Assembly: GCA_025677815.1 (NCBI GenBank)
Contig: JAIXMP010000016.1
Location: 620,001 to 684,000 of the forward strand
Reading direction: 5' to 3'
Origin: Phascolomyces articulosus
Lineage: Eukaryota > Mucoromycota > Mucoromycetes > Mucorales > Lichtheimiaceae
Length of the DNA: 64,000 nt
Numbering within the stretch: position 1 is the first letter of the stretch; the number at the start of each line of letters is the position of its first letter. Shown here one piece after another: positions 63,555-64,000 of the stretch. The notes below the pieces were generated by a model that searched no databases, was not told where the DNA came from, and saw only the letters and a list, made by a program, of their open reading frames with translations. The position numbers were made by a program, and so were the translations under genes.

Positions 63555-63721
63555 TAGTTTTTTTTTTTTTTTTTTACATCTTCACCCTTACTACTGTATA
63601 CTAATTATGTATATACACCATATTTGTAACAAAGCGAGGAACACGCACACATATATAAACCGAGGTTGTAATCGATGATATATTGATTTATATTTTACGT
63701 CGATCACTAGTAAAGTTTTTT
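63555..63721. other. 3' flank of the GRDP-like gene
   Basis: T-run at 63557-63574 then AT-rich sequence; too short for a gene. Confidence 0.5.
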
Positions 63722-64000
63722 TTATGGAAAACCAACAATGTCATAAAAACAAACAAGATCTGCTGCGCAATTCCTCAATTCACACCTTCTTCCCCTGCAA
63801 AAAAAAGAGCACTGTAACACTTCAAACTTTTTAGTTTCATGGGTAATTTCTTCGTTATCATCAGCAACAATTTCCAAAAGTACTTTCAGATAGCGTAATA
63901 GGAGGTTCTCCCATTCATCATTATTAAAACGTTTTTCTTGGAGGTGCTTTTAGTTGGATAATTTTTGTAAAGATCGATGACCATGTCGAAGGTTGAATTC
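63722..64000 (-). pseudogene. Coding-like fragment at the right edge
   Basis: On the minus strand one frame reads EFNLRHGHRSLQKLSN, a TAA near 63950, then QEKRFNNDEWENLLLRYLKV, LLEIVADDNEEITHETKKFE and a Cys-rich end with RGRRCELRNCAADLV before TAA at 63722-63724. The charged, helical middle looks coding. The stop may fall in an intron whose acceptor is the CTAAAAG just after it, or mark decay. The rest lies outside the window. Family not recognised. Confidence 0.35.

Overview
This is a fungal nuclear window, most likely from an early-diverging AT-rich fungus of the Mucoromycota (Mucorales-like). The grounds are short GT-AG introns in almost every gene, several very small exons, pyrimidine-rich leaders, TATA boxes, and a gene set (WNK-type kinase, two G-alpha subunits, ALIX/Bro1, a 9-methyl-sphingolipid methyltransferase, a GRDP-like protein) that fits that group. 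The assignment is an inference from content; there is no rRNA or other phylogenetic marker here.

Layout. 1-2203 (+): 3' part of a WNK-like kinase. 2707-4109 (-): a protein with a UIM, a SUMO-interaction-like motif and a RAD18-type UBZ4 finger. 4286-6254 (-): F-box/LRR protein. 8305-10077 (+): SLC38/AVT amino-acid transporter. 10404-10724 (-): 80-residue basic, possibly mitochondrial protein. 11.2-14.3 kb: gene-poor, with a membrane-protein relic and two tiny TATA-led ORFs. 14295-16336 (-): ATP synthase alpha. 17031-18674 (-): sphingolipid C9-methyltransferase-like enzyme. 21843-23222 (+): intronless SGNH/sialate-O-acetylesterase-like protein. 23702-25638 (-): G-alpha A. 25.6-37.3 kb: a decayed island with a broken WD40 gene, a 5'-truncated LINE and other coding scraps. 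37285-40106 (-): 13-exon sugar transporter. 41708-43671 (-): RhoGAP protein. 45084-45365: probable MITE. 46043-46381 (-): small Asn-tailed protein. 51231-55556 (+): Bro1/ALIX. 57245-58657 (+): G-alpha B. 59444-63554 (+): GRDP-like protein in 17 exons. The right edge holds another coding-like fragment.

How the genes relate. There is no operon-like logic, as expected in a eukaryote. Thematically the window holds signalling (WNK, two G-alphas, RhoGAP), ubiquitin and ESCRT biology (F-box, UIM/UBZ4, Bro1) and membrane transport or lipid metabolism. The two G-alpha genes are diverged paralogues about 31 kb apart on opposite strands with several intron positions in common; one has gained an intron that leaves a 6-nt exon. 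All exon structures were built by hand from reading frame, GT/AG sites and family conservation. In the multi-exon genes every phase closes to a whole number of codons, which is the main internal check.
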